A DNA stretch of 64,000 bases from Paralvinella palmiformis (taxonomy: Eukaryota; Annelida; Polychaeta; Terebellida; Alvinellidae): the NCBI GenBank assembly GCA_025642065.1, contig JAODUP010000313.1:438001-502000 (forward strand). The letters are read 5' to 3'. How positions within the stretch are numbered: the stretch's first letter is position 1; each line of letters begins with the position of its first letter. Of this stretch, positions 43,863-55,225 are shown piece by piece. The notes below the pieces were generated by a model. That model saw only the letters and a program-made list of their open reading frames with translations. It did not search any database and had not been told where the DNA came from. Position numbers and translations under genes: made by a program.

Positions 43863-44840
43863 TGTATCTGTGTGTGTGTGTATGTGTGTTTAACTAATGG
43901 CTCAGGTTTAAACATATCTAAACAACATAACCATTGGATCACTTTTTTTCTGAGATATTACATATTAATGCAACATTATTGTGATTGCAATTTATAATAG
44001 TATATATATATATATATATATATATACAATAAGTTATTATAATGGAAGCTTAGATTAAAATTATTTCAGGAATAACTCAAACACTTATCTCTATTTGTTA
44101 GTCATTCATATTAGCAAATTAGGTTACAAATCAAAGCAGATATTACAGAATTATTTAACAAGAGATAATGCTGAACTATTAATAATCAAATGTATATTTG
44201 AGCTCCGAATATGTTTTAATTGTGTTTTAAATGTAAAGCGCATTGAAGCAATTAAAGTTGAATAAGACACTATAAAATATTATTATAACTATTAATAAGT
44301 GTGATCATGGTGAATCACGTGTTCCCTCATATTGTTGTTAAATAGGATTATAATATTTAGATGATTCAGACCTAATCTAGATAGAAATTAAAAAAAATTA
44401 ATGGACAAATTTGAAATGAAATAATTCTGTCATTTAGTTTTACAATAGTTCTATAATAAAGGACACTAAATAAAATGTAGTAAGTGGTGAGAAGAAGCTG
44501 TAGGTTCGATTATGGGATGTATCATTCAGGAGTTTTCTCTCGGCCATATTTTTCCAGATCCGACTAATGTCCAGATTAAATAAACCAATCAACAATTTAT
44601 TACTTCAATTAAAAAGTAGATATATAGAAGATTAATAGTTTACTAGATTTCTCTAGTTGAGGGGGGGGGGTAACTGACTAAAATGAATGTAGGAAAGAAG
44701 TGATATTAGTAAAATGGATAGAACTTATCTGTAGAATAGTATCACCACTAACCTGATATGCGTAATTATATACAGGTACAAGAGCCAGATAGAATTAAAC
44801 ACGTTTCTAAAGTTTGACCGTATTCGCCAATTATCAGTTA
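43863..44840. other. AT-rich sequence with a LINE/SINE tail
   Basis: Contains a (TA)n run at 44001-44026, a tail resembling 30880-30965 at 44215-44300 (AAGCGCATTGAAGCAATTAA, then GACACTATAAAATATTATTA) and a G-tract near 44662. No gene is seen. Confidence 0.5.
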
Positions 44841-45030
44841 ATGATAATAATTTATATTTAATAAAGCACCCTTACTAGCAGGAGCCATTTAAAGGTGCTG
44901 TACTGTGATACCCCAAATAAAATGTCTGTAATAGCACAAAATAAAGTATTTGAATAATAATAATTATTTATCTCTGAAAGCAACACTAAACGGGTGCATT
45001 TTCAGAACAAATTTAAACGACGCATTTGGG
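44841..45030 (-). mobile_element. 5'-truncated LINE tail, antisense, same family as 894-2584
   Basis: CTTACTAGCAGGAGCCATTT (44871-44890) is the reverse complement of the family's AATGGCTCCTGCTAGTAAG block. The flanking AATAAAGCACC and CAGTACAGCACC sequences and the upstream ~100 bases also fit. Confidence 0.88.
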
Positions 45031-45656
45031 GGTGGGCGGGTGAAACACTAAATGTACAACCACCATATGACTTGAGCCGAGACACGGGTACCTGCAATAT
45101 AGTATCTGATTGGATGACCCGACTTTTCGGGATGACTTTCTAATGGACAGTAGTTCACACAATCATTCAGGTGTCTGGTCATTGATAGATTTATAAGTTG
45201 TTTGTAAAATCTTTAAATGGAGTTGTAATTATTTATTCGACATTCAAGGTAACATTGATTTTATGGTAAATCCTCTTTTCATAATTAATATGTTTTTGAT
45301 TTATTTTCTGGAATTTTGTATTAAAATGTTCTAGAACTAAACCTACGTGCATTTAGATGTCAAACGATTGACTAAATCTTAATGTTGATATCTGAAAACT
45401 CGATTAAGGAAGTTAGAACATTGTTCAGTAAACCTTCAAATTTAACTCCTACTTGTAAAGTTTGTAGGATGCTTCATAAAAAGAGTTCCAGATGTGAATA
45501 GTACTGAAAGTAAACAAAACATATATTAAATATTACTGTTTACACTTTAATATATTTTATTACATACTTTTAACTCCTTCATAAAGTGACAGCAATTTAT
45601 TCCGCAACAAAACCATATACATATTTGCATGATATCATTAGGCAATGTATTATTAA

Positions 45657-45659
45657 ACA

Positions 45660-45738
<79 letters not shown>
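45657..45738. repeat. (CA)n microsatellite
   Basis: An uninterrupted CA repeat of about 40 units. Confidence 0.98.
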
Positions 45739-45740
<2 letters not shown>

Positions 45741-45769
45741 TTATTATCACAAAGTGTCGTTCTTGTCTT

Positions 45770-45850
45770 GTTGAAGTTTGGGGTAGGAACCCCTGGCTGT
45801 CGCCTATTGGGCACAGCCACCTGGTGTTGGCTACTGTTGTTGTGACGAAT
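45770..45850 (-). repeat. SINE family A fragment
   Basis: GGCTGTCGCCTATTGGGCAC then AGCCACC resembles GGCTGTCGCTTAATCAGCAC in the full copy at 48234-48610, in the same orientation. Confidence 0.6.
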
Positions 45851-45889
45851 GGCGTACTATGCAATGTTTAGCATGGTGGAACCTCAGTT

Positions 45890-46060
45890 TAGTATAGAAG
45901 TAAATTTCGGAGGAGAAAAAACCTTACCAGTTGCCTGGTTGGACTAAAACCTCCTCCTACTATAATGTCGCGGCGGGAACCTCCGGCCTCCCGAACAGCA
46001 CGGATTATGGGTACGGGGGCCCAAGCTCTTATCCACTAGTCCATAGGGGCGGTCTGATCT
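45890..46060 (-). repeat. SINE family B copy with tRNA-like head
   Basis: On the minus strand: ATGGACTAGTGGATAAGAGC (box A-like), GGAGGTTCCCGCC (box B-like), then ATAGTAGGAGGAGGTTTT and AGGCAACTGGTAAGG, the SINE B core shared with 58635-58925 and 17546-17715. Confidence 0.8.
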
Positions 46061-46809
46061 GTCCTTGGTATGTGTAGGGATCTTTCTGGAGAAGTGGAGT
46101 TATGATGTCTGGTAGAAATGTTGATTTCCTAGTGTCGTTTCGGACAAGATCAATATATATATATATATATCACACTTGATATAATTAAGTGCCTCTAATT
46201 GCGGGTACAGGCGTAATTGGATGTACTTGTGTGCGATTCACAACGCTTCATCTTGGTATCTTAAAAGACAACGGTGGCAATTACTGATTGGATGTTCTTG
46301 TTTGTGTTAAATATCACAGGTTTTGGTGTCGTTTCAATTAAACATAAACAAACCAAATGAAGTAAATCGTGTATTCAAGCTATATAAACAGAGCTTCAGA
46401 CGCCATCAATCTCGTCATTTTTTCTCGATTGTTTAATAATTTCTTTATAAAGATTTAAAAACCACATATGAAACTTTAAATCATGTTATTGTTATTAACC
46501 CTTGTCACGCGGACTTTATTTTTTTCAGGCTGAATCGGTCACGGAGGAAAATTAAAACGGGATCAACGAAAAAATAGTCGCCTTATGTCGACAACACTGT
46601 TCAACCTCTGGGGGGGGGGGGCGTTATGAGGAAAATACACGCAGCGCCAGTTGGCTAGATGAGGCAGGAAGCCACGTTATCTGCCCACGCATTGACCAGC
46701 AACTGTTAGACTAATTTATATAGGGTCCCCCCCCCCCGAGAATAAGGTTCTATAAAATTATAATTAGTACCTATATTGGTTTTATATCAAAGTGTTGTTC
46801 TTATATAAA
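46061..46809. other. No recognisable gene
   Basis: Unique-looking sequence with a short (TA)n run near 46148, a G-tract near 46610 and a C-tract near 46728. No coding or RNA gene is supported. Confidence 0.45.
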
Positions 46810-46814
46810 ACAAA

Positions 46815-46868
46815 TCGGCCTATTTAACCAATCTTGTGCACAAAAGTGGCCGTGAAACAGTAACATTT
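46815..46868 (+). repeat. SINE family C tail
   Basis: CCTATTTAACCAATCTTGTG then CACAAAAGTGGCCGTGAAAC and AGTAACAT is the 3' end of SINE C without its head. Confidence 0.7.
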
Positions 46869-47733
46869 ATATTTATATAAAATATGTAATAATGATTCAC
46901 AATACATATAATTTTGTTATTGTTTGATTTTACTATGACACGTACATTAGGTTACGTCACAACGTTATGAAGCACCCTGAATGGAATTTATTACTGAAAG
47001 AGGTGATATATAAATACGGTATTAAAATAATAATAATAATAATAAGTGATAATCATTTACAAAACTTATTATTAATCTAATGCTTCTCCTAGTAGAAATC
47101 TTTGTATCACCAAAACAAAATATTGCGAAAAGTTAATTTAATTAATCAGAAATAAATATTACATTCGTCTTCCTTTGCTGTGTGAGAGTGGGTGACCGTA
47201 GAGATTAGAAGTGCGTTAATTGCCTCTTGAAAAGGTTAAATATTTTCTACAAACTCACATGTTCAAGGTTACTTTCACCAATAAATAATGTTGATAGTTT
47301 ATATTTGTTGTTGGGAGTTTACGAACACCTTATTAGGATATCATTGTATGATACATTTGAACGGCACCTGCTAATAAATGTTTTTTTTATAAGACTCTTA
47401 TTATTCTATTATGTTATAGTACGGTTACAGTATATGCTATAAGTATAACAACATAAAGAAGTTTATGTAATAAATAAGAGGGTCGAAGAATACAATAACC
47501 TTTGTACATTAGTTATTTATATGATTACATAAACAAATTATTTTTCAAGGATGTCTCATTTCGTTTACTGATAATAAAATATATAATTTTTGTGTACAAA
47601 TAAGACCATTCTACATTAAACTTAAATGATTGACGGAATTTACGACAGTGCAACAGAATAACTGATGGCTGTCGTAAGTGGGTCGTTTTCCTTTCTGATC
47701 AGAGAAGTTTGCCAAATTCAGCAATTCCGTAAA

Positions 47734-47813
47734 GTAAGACATGATTCAAGTAAGACATGAAGCCAGTAAGACACGATTCAAGTAAGACACGATTCAAGTA
47801 AGACACGATTCCG
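47734..47813. repeat. 16-bp tandem repeat, five copies
   Basis: Five consecutive units of GTAAGACACGATTCAA-type sequence, exactly 16 bases each. The second unit is the most diverged. Confidence 0.95.
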
Positions 47814-48233
47814 TCTATAATAGATACAGTACTCTGGCTATCTAAGTACATTTACTCTCAAAGTCGTGTTTTTACATAGCAGTAATTGTGTGGAAATAGA
47901 TGTGGAAGTGGAGCAAGCTTTCTTATTATATATGGCTGGTAATGAGGATGAGGATTTTATAGACTTGACATCGTAAAGGAGATCTTTATCAAATGCATCT
48001 TAAATTAAATATTTATATTTGACCTTTCCTAGCTGATGTAAGCCGGTAATATAAATGGGTGGTCGGGTTTTGCTATGTAAGACAAGAAACTGAATTAAAC
48101 TAGGTTTTACTTTAAAAATACACACAAGAATTTATTATATATTTTGCTATCTAGAGCAGGTAGCAGAAATTATTATAAAATTTAACTCTGATATGCATCA
48201 TCAATCGTCCTTGACCAGAGACATACTTCAGTT

Positions 48234-48610
48234 GGTTTTGGTTTGGTTTTGTTGTTCGGGGAGAATCCCCAGGCTGTCGCTTAATCAGCACAGCCTCTAT
48301 GTTGGAGTGGTTGAGAAACTCCTCCCCCACCACTCACAGGGGAGCAGTACAGAAAGATGGAGCCGAAATACCCTGAGGGTGGTCACTGCCAGAGTGTTTT
48401 ACGTCCTCAGGGTTTTTTTTTTAACGTCCCCCTTTATTTTAAATAATTCAGTGGAGACGGCAGCGCCATTTAACGTGGTCAGCCACCCACGATGTATTGA
48501 GCCGAGAAATTAATCCCTGGAAAAGTTTCGACCTCTTACGGGGTTCGAACCTGCGACCGTTGGCACCAAGTGCCGAGTGCTTAACCGCTAGGCCACTGGA
48601 GCTCACTATT
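48234..48610 (-). repeat. SINE family A, full-length copy with target-site duplication
   Basis: On the minus strand it starts with a tRNA-like head: GTGGCCTAGCGGTTAAGC (box A) and GCAGGTTCGAACCC (box B) lie between about 48600 and 48535. A ~290-base body follows, including GTGGGTGGCTGACCACGT, CACTCTGGCAGTGACCACC and AGCGACAGCCTGGGGATTCT, and a (CCAAA)n-like tail. It is flanked by CTTCAGTT at 48226-48233 and 48611-48618. Short open frames inside it on both strands are not genes. Confidence 0.88.
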
Positions 48611-49356
48611 CTTCAGTTAAAGGCTCCTCATTCTCATACACACTATTTCTGTGTGTGAGAGCGCGTGTGTATGTGTGTGTGTTTATTATGTAATCTGCAG
48701 AGTAGGATAGAAAATACCGTCCATCGACAAAGGAGGAGTATGGACAAATATCTCCTTTATAGGATGACAACAATATTTAAGATAGCCAGTCATCTATAGT
48801 TAACAATTCATCTTTTAGTATTGCGAACCCAGAAAGTATTATGTGAATTGACTTATAGCTAGAAGCCTTTGACCCTTAATTAGGCTAGAGTTACAGTAGT
48901 AGACCAGAATGTTGGGAATCTACAATATCTATCTAACAAATGAAGCCATTAGATGTAAAGGATAATACATAATTGTTGAGAACATATTGTGTGGTATAAA
49001 TATGACTATTACTAGTCTATGATAAATATAACTTAACAAACTAAACAAATAGAATGTCATTGTTGCTGGTGATTCGGTCTTCCTTATTAATGTGAATCAT
49101 TTGATTTTTTCGATAAATAGAAGGTATTCAACAAATATTTACATTTGATCTTAATCGCTTAACTGTGACATTGGTCTGATTATTAGAAAGATAAAGACTG
49201 ATACGCTTAACTGTTAGATAGTTTCCAATAAACACACTGCTTTATTTGTTGATAAGTGCGTTTTCTCTCGTGAAAAATAAATCTATTTATATTTTGGCTA
49301 CCAGAATATCATAATTATGATAACAGGAAATACTAATATTCAAGTCAAACACCCGC

Positions 49357-49357
<1 letters not shown>

Positions 49358-49399
<42 letters not shown>

Positions 49400-49400
49400 A
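49358..49400. repeat. (TA)n(TG)n microsatellite
   Basis: A TA run directly followed by a TG run. Confidence 0.96.
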
Positions 49401-49802
49401 CGCGAATGCCGTTATTTACACAAAACATGCATTATCTTTCTCTTCTTGGCAATGTACCTCCAATTAATTTGAATAGATAATTTGTGATTTGTATTTTCTT
49501 TGCACATTTACCATGTTATAAGACTGTAGTTCCGGTGATAATTTAAATTGGGAATATGTAGATAATATTGACATATAGTTAATTTCAGCAGACCACTTTT
49601 GTGCGGCGCAATATATCGTAGCCGTACCTTCAAGACATCTAAAAATAATTTTGCGCCACCAACAGTTTGGTTGATCTAAACATATCCAAAGCCATACTTA
49701 AACAATATATCTTTAACATTTGACGGCCGTGTAACATTGCATGCGTCACTAAGATGCTTGAGGAAATTATAGCATAAACGTGTATATAAGCTATGACCAG
49801 TT

Positions 49803-50018
49803 TCTAAATTATTTAAAATAAAGGGGGACGTTAAAAACCCCATGAGGACGTAAAACACTCTGGCAGTGACCACCCTCATGGTATTTCGGCTCCATCTTTC
49901 CGTACTGCTGCCCTGTGAGTGGTGGGGGAGGAGGTTTCTCAACCACTCCAACATAGAGGCTGTGCTGATTAAGCGACAGCCTGGGGATTCTCCCCGAACA
50001 ACAAAACCAAACCAAACC
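49803..50018 (+). repeat. SINE family A, 5'-truncated copy
   Basis: AAATTATTTAAAATAAAGGG through CTCTGGCAGTGACCACC to the tail CAAAACCAAACCAAACCAAA closely matches the minus strand of 48234-48430. The tRNA head and first ~180 bases are missing. Confidence 0.9.
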
Positions 50019-50319
50019 AAATGAATCCCATATTTCACAGATCTAAAAATAGATTGAACTGACAATGCGAGCTTCCCACGTTCTCCAAGTACCGAGGATG
50101 AAGGTATTTGAGTTGAAGCACATAAAACCTATTTATAAAACATTCTGTGAACATTTTTAATTTCATCTTGAATGGATTATTCCCAAATCTGGCAGCCAAA
50201 TAATAATGGTAACACTAGTTTATCAAATAAATCGAACAGCAGTTGAACAGGAAAACCGTTACATTCGCGAGTAATAAAATTAATAGTGTATATAGATTTA
50301 TCAACCTGAGATGTTAATG

Positions 50320-51345
50320 TTCTTAAAGCTGTACTACAGAGTCTGGAGAAAATATGAGGCCAAGATACTTATAATAAGTAGTTTCAGCCAAAGTTTTATT
50401 ATTTATGTACACCTTTTCATTTGGTTTTAGTCGACCACCATTCCTAAATATCATGACATTTGTTTTGGACATATTTATACTGATATCATATTTTGAACAG
50501 AACTCACTCGTTATGTTTAATTGACGTTGCAATAGCACTATCCTGTTATTTACCATAGCAACATCGGCAGCATTAAGTAGCAAATATACAATTAGCATTG
50601 ATTCTTCGATAAATATACCAGGACAGGCATCATTACACATATGTAGAAGCTCATTCAGATATAAAATGACAGAAAAGGACTCAGCATATAACCTTGACGG
50701 GTACCAGTTATACATTCAAATAGAGCGGTAAAACTATAGGGAGTTTCGACTCAGGATTTTAATTTGCTATACTTTGAACGAAGCATCCTTAAAATCCTGT
50801 CTTGAATACCTTCATTAATAAGTCTGTGCCATAAGTGTAAGTGTAGAATACTGGGATAGAATCAAATGATCTACTGAAGTCGATGAAAACACAATAAAAC
50901 CTCTCACCAGCTCTTGACATATATTTCTGTGATCAATTGTCGATTTACCTTTCTGATTTGTAGCTTGATTTGGATCTAGTTTTTGGCTGAGATGTGTAAA
51001 AACCTTGCCGAGCGTACATAATAATGATATTCCTCTGTAGTTATTGGCTTTTCTTTTCTGGCCATTTTTATGTAATGGGCTGATAATAGCTTCGCACAAC
51101 ATATCGAGGTATATACCAATAGTAATAATAACATTAAACAAGTCACATAAATGCCTTAATATAACACGTCTGCTGTTCTTTAGCATTTCATATGACATTC
51201 CATCAACACCTGGATATTTATTACTTTTAGGTTCGTTAATACATCTTCAACTATTGATAACGTTATATCAACGTTCAATTCCCGTGGATTGTTATTTGCA
51301 CAATTTATGTAATAGGAATCGTGATTTGTAATGACAGTACATATT
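50320..51345 (-). mobile_element. LINE reverse-transcriptase remnant, antisense
   Basis: Minus-strand order: S-Y-E-M-L-K-N-S, L-F-N-V-I-I-T-I-G-I-Y, A-I-I-S-P-L-H-K-N-G and N-N-Y-R-G-I-S-L-L (about 51195-51030). After breaks come F-I-L-Y-L-N-E-L-like and L-L-L-N-A-A-D-V-A-M-V (catalytic YADD degraded to NAAD, about 50585-50545), then S-K-T-N-V-M-I-F and Y-K-Y-L-G-L-I-F-S. The frame is broken near 50815, so it is dead. The block order is that of a LINE with R-G-I-S-L-L, distinct from the family at 894-2584. Confidence 0.88.
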
Positions 51346-52607
51346 TGCGATTTGAAATCTTCATCAACGTTACCATCTTTATGGTGCTAACAAACCAAAA
51401 TCGTTTAAACTTTTACATAAAAAATAAATAACTTTATTCCATTGACTCCACACTTTCAGGTTTTTGAATTATTGTACAACAGAAATACATGTATAATTTC
51501 CTATATTTTCGTTAATCCAAACGTTGTATGTTCCTCCTCCACGTCAGATATATACCGTGACAAGAATATGATTGGTTTATTAATTAAGATAAATAGCCAC
51601 GTAATTGTCTTCCATTTGGCTAGTATTGCAATTAGAAACTTGGTCACGATATATCCAAATGTCATCAGTCAGTTTACCTGTAGAATATTTGTATAAAGAT
51701 TGTGCGTGAAAAATAAAATTGGCTCTTATACGTCTGGATATTTTGTCTACTTGAATAATATTCTTATAAGTGATGTGTCTAACACAATGTATGTATCTAG
51801 GATCGTTCTTGAGCTGTAAAGGGAGATTTTGTATTTTGATGTATTATGATGTAAGTATTATGACAAAATTATTATGATGTAAGTGTTTTGATGTGTATAT
51901 TAATATCAATATAGCAGTTCATGTATTAGCCCACCTAAAATAGCAACCAGTATTTTACTGACTTTACTTAGAGTAACAATATTCTGTCCAGTATTTCACA
52001 ATCATTATTGACAAATTACATAGAATGACTAGAATTTGTTTCTACTTGGCTAATAACTGTCAACTGTCAACAAATATTATTAATATTTACGATATTACAA
52101 TAGGAATGTTATGGTTCCTCTATAATAATTGTCTATTTTATTTACTTCAGTTTGTTCGCGAGTTTATTTTTATCTGTTTAATGTATTTAATATGATGTCA
52201 TTCCAAGAACGTGTTAGCCACAAATAGAACCTTTAATTCAGTAAAATACGATTATGTACATAATGTTTATTATAACGAGTAATATGTTATTACCATTATA
52301 AGGCAATGACATTAATACAATTATATACTCATGACTTGTGTATGTTGCACAGAAAAGATTAAACGGAATTCCATTATGATAAACACAACAGCTATTATAT
52401 CTAATAGAATAAGTAAAATGGGTTTATAAGAAAATAGTTAATTTAAATAAATAAGGAACCCTCCTTTAAAATGGCCGCACCGGGAGAGTTATTCTTTGTT
52501 AATATTTTATAATATTTATTTAATTTTTTATATTTGTAGAGTATAATACTGAAAACGTTAATTTCTGTATGTTAAGTATAGAATATTTCACAAAGTAAAT
52601 GATTTAG

Positions 52608-52610
<3 letters not shown>
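51346..52610. other. No recognisable gene
   Basis: AT-rich sequence with TATTATGATGTAAGT duplicated near 51843-51885. No supported gene or RNA. Confidence 0.5.

Positions 52611-52611
<1 letters not shown>

Positions 52612-52646
<35 letters not shown>
52612..52646. repeat. (TA)n microsatellite
   Basis: About 17 TA units. It is followed by two or three imperfect copies of GTGTATTTTATTA...ATATGTG up to about 52740. Confidence 0.95.
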
Positions 52647-52650
<4 letters not shown>

Positions 52651-52947
52651 TATTTTATTAGATGTGTAACTATATATGTGCCCATGTGAGTGTATTTTAT
52701 TATATGTATAACTATATATGTGTCAATATGAGTGTGTTTTATCAGTGTGTGTAAAGTCACTGGCTTAGATAATAACGAAAATGTTTTTGGAACATTCTTT
52801 ACCAGGAATCTGAAATACGACAAGTTGTTTCTTAAAAAAGCTCCATAAACTGAATCATGTTGGATCGATTGATATATAACTAAATGTAAATATCCAAACA
52901 TTCTTAAATAGGGAGAGGTCAGCTGACCAATTCAGATGATGACGATT

Positions 52948-53125
52948 GATGTTTTACGGCCACGTTTGTGCACATGGTAGGCTAAATGGGCCGAGCGACC
53001 TCCAAAGGTAATGAAGCGAAGTCAAGGTAAAACACACTTCAAATATGCCCACGCCGATATTCGAACTCGGGTGGTAGTGATCTGTGGTCCAACGCGCTAC
53101 CAATTAGACCACGGAGGTGCCCTAG
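52948..53125 (-). repeat. SINE family C, full-length copy with target-site duplication
   Basis: The minus strand starts GGGCACCTCCGTGGTCTAAT and TGGTAGCGCG (box A) and has CGAGTTCGAATATCG (box B) at about 53058-53044, a typical tRNA-derived head. The ~100-base body contains GGTCGCTCGGCCCATTTAGC and CATGTGCACAAACGTGGCCG and ends TAAAACATC. CAATTCAGATGATGACGATT (52928-52947) and CAATTCAGATGACGATT (53126-53142) are the duplicated target, differing by one 3-base unit. Confidence 0.92.
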
Positions 53126-53142
53126 CAATTCAGATGACGATT

Positions 53143-53549
53143 AGGAAGTTATTATAGGTAAGTTAGTGTGATTTTCTATAGATTTATACTATTTTCATGT
53201 GTGTTTGTTAATTAAATGACATAACACTTTTTTATTGTCTGATCTCTTCCGTTTTCGATAACAACATAATTGTTAGGTTTATTAATGAGATTTGTTGAAG
53301 ATTGTAAGCTTAATCTAGATAATAATAAAGGAAGAAAGGGGAGGCTGATGATACTATCGAAATGATTTATCACGTACCTTTCATTGTTTTCACATCTATT
53401 ATAATATTAAATTATTGATATTACATTAAAAAGCGAGTTAAAATAAATTCCATATATGTTTCCATCAGTGGATTTCTATATTAATAAGAGGGCACCACGA
53501 AGGTCAACATTTTGGATCATTTTCGTTTAATCTTTTTATAAATTATCTG

Positions 53550-53595
<46 letters not shown>

Positions 53596-53845
53596 CTGTG
53601 TGTGTGTTATTACGTTAATAAAAATATATAATCATGCAGATGATAACACCAATATTATATTTCTATGATTGTTTTGCAGAAGTAAATTCCATGTTAGAGT
53701 TTACGTTTAAAAATGTTTACTTGGTTCGATATAAATGATTTAGAAGCAAATGCAGCCAATTTTCAGCGTACTCGGTGTAATAAAAAACAATATAAGGCTA
53801 CATCTCTAATTTATTTAAAAAAAGCCCATTACCTCAACTAGAATG
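53143..53845. other. No recognisable gene
   Basis: AT-rich sequence with a (TA)n(TG)n tract at about 53550-53608. Nothing coding is recognised. Confidence 0.5.
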
Positions 53846-53849
53846 TTTG

Positions 53850-54240
53850 ATAAAATTGGTTTTAATGGAATTTCCTTAACACGGGCGTAATATGATTATG
53901 TCGAGATGTCCTAGTCACAATGCGAGCTGTCATGTTCTGTACACGTTGTAGCTTGTTCATCGTGGTATTCGGTAGTCCACGGAGGAGTGCATTACAACAG
54001 TCCAGTCTGGACATTACAAGTCCATGCACTAATGGCTTAGTAGCATCGTTAGATAAATAACGTCTGATATGCCCAATGCTGCCCAGTTATGCATATCCAG
54101 ATCTGCATACTGAGGCGACTTGTTGTGCCATTGTCGTGGTGACACCAAGATTACTCACACATGTTGTATATGTTATTAGAGAATTACCTACTTGTACAGA
54201 CACTTTGTCCATGTACTGTGAATTATCCCGTCAAGTTTCA
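53850..54240 (-). mobile_element. LINE fragment, C-terminal part of reverse transcriptase, antisense
   Basis: Minus-strand translation: D-K-V-S-V-Q-V, M-A-Q-Q-V-A-S-V-C-R-S, G-H-I-R-R-Y-L-S, L-V-H-G-L-V-M-S-R-L-D, N-A-L-L-R-G-L-P, L-Q-R-V-Q-N-M-T-A-R-I-V and H-I-T-P-V-L. This is the region after the palm in CR1/Rex1-like elements. It is open over about 120 codons apart from small breaks, then lost where L-H-W-L-P would follow. Confidence 0.88.
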
Positions 54241-55225
54241 GCTTACTCGGTCTAATAAAATAATATAAGGCTACGTCTCTAATTTATATTTAAAAGAAAG
54301 AAAAAAAAGCCAAATTTCTCACTTAGAATGTTTGATAAAATTGGTTTTAATGGAAAACTGATGTTATTCAGCTCATCTTCTTTATCTTGTTTCATGTAGT
54401 ATCCCGTACTGTGTTATCTTTCTGGTATAACAGACTTGAAACAGTTAAAAGTTTCTAAACCGTGATTTGTACTATATAGAAAACGACTATTTATCTTTAT
54501 ACGGTGAGGTTTTAGGGAAACATTTGTTTAAAACAATCATATATAAACAAAGAACTTGTTGTATAATGGCCGAAGGTTTTAAAATAATAACTGACCTATA
54601 ACCTGTAAATTTACAAGAGTTTTTAAATAGGAAATAATCTGCTTATACTGCAACAAGTACTGCCATGCTGATAAACCAAATATTAAAAGTCATAAATATG
54701 AATTTACGCCAATAAAACATAAAAGTGCTAATATATGGAATATTATATGAAATTAAAGATGTATGTAAATTAAATGCTTTTAAATCTTTGATGATGAAAT
54801 GTAATGGGTGACATTGGTTTTGTTTAAATTATGATATACGTAAAGTATCTATAATTAATAATTTATTTGTTGGTTTGTATTCTATGTTGTTTCTAGACAG
54901 TTTTTAATAATTGTTTCTCATGTTATGTTATATTTATTTATTATTTATTGTCAATCGGGTCCCAAGAGATGAGTAATAACATGGCATATACTAAATAATA
55001 AAATACACCACGGTTTGAATCACAACAAAAACACGATGAATGACCAGTAAAAATAATACGTCGCCGAAGAGAACAAAAACTAGATGAAACAAGATGGACT
55101 AGAATCTAAAATGGCTTCAGCAACATATTAATCATCATAGAGCCATTACAATATAACATCTGTCATACGCTATCAACCAGTCCATCATCCGTGAAACTGT
55201 TTATCGTCTTTAATCAGCATCGTCT
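54241..55225. other. No recognisable gene
   Basis: AT-rich sequence. A stretch near 54229-54350 (TTTCAGCTTACTCGGT, then TAATAAAA, then AGGCTACGTCTCTAATTTAT) duplicates 53760-53870 at moderate divergence, so the two are direct repeats flanking the LINE fragment. Confidence 0.55.

Noticed and set aside
45661..45740. CRISPR-like or other prokaryotic repeat arrays in the repeated regions
   Set aside because: All arrays found are microsatellites or minisatellites without spacer structure, and the genome is eukaryotic.
45586..45871. Open frames on both strands across the CA repeat (Thr-His or Cys-Val repeats)
   Set aside because: They are translations of a dinucleotide repeat. The same applies to frames at 31659-31976, 40773-40967 and 60271-60573.
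48193..48513. 106-codon open frame (+), with a similar 129-codon frame at 49676-50065 (-)
   Set aside because: Their similarity to each other comes from SINE A sequence, which is non-coding. They read the SINE body on the strand opposite to its promoter.
48530..48610. tRNA gene on the minus strand
   Set aside because: Box A and box B are present, but the acceptor stem does not pair, and a long SINE body and tail follow within a target-site duplication. The same reasoning excludes tRNA genes at 53044-53125, 58640-58720 and 45980-46060.
52469..52510. ATGGCCGCACCGGGAGAG as a start exon
   Set aside because: The frame ends after 13 codons and no suitable donor is seen, though the context AAAATGG is reasonable.
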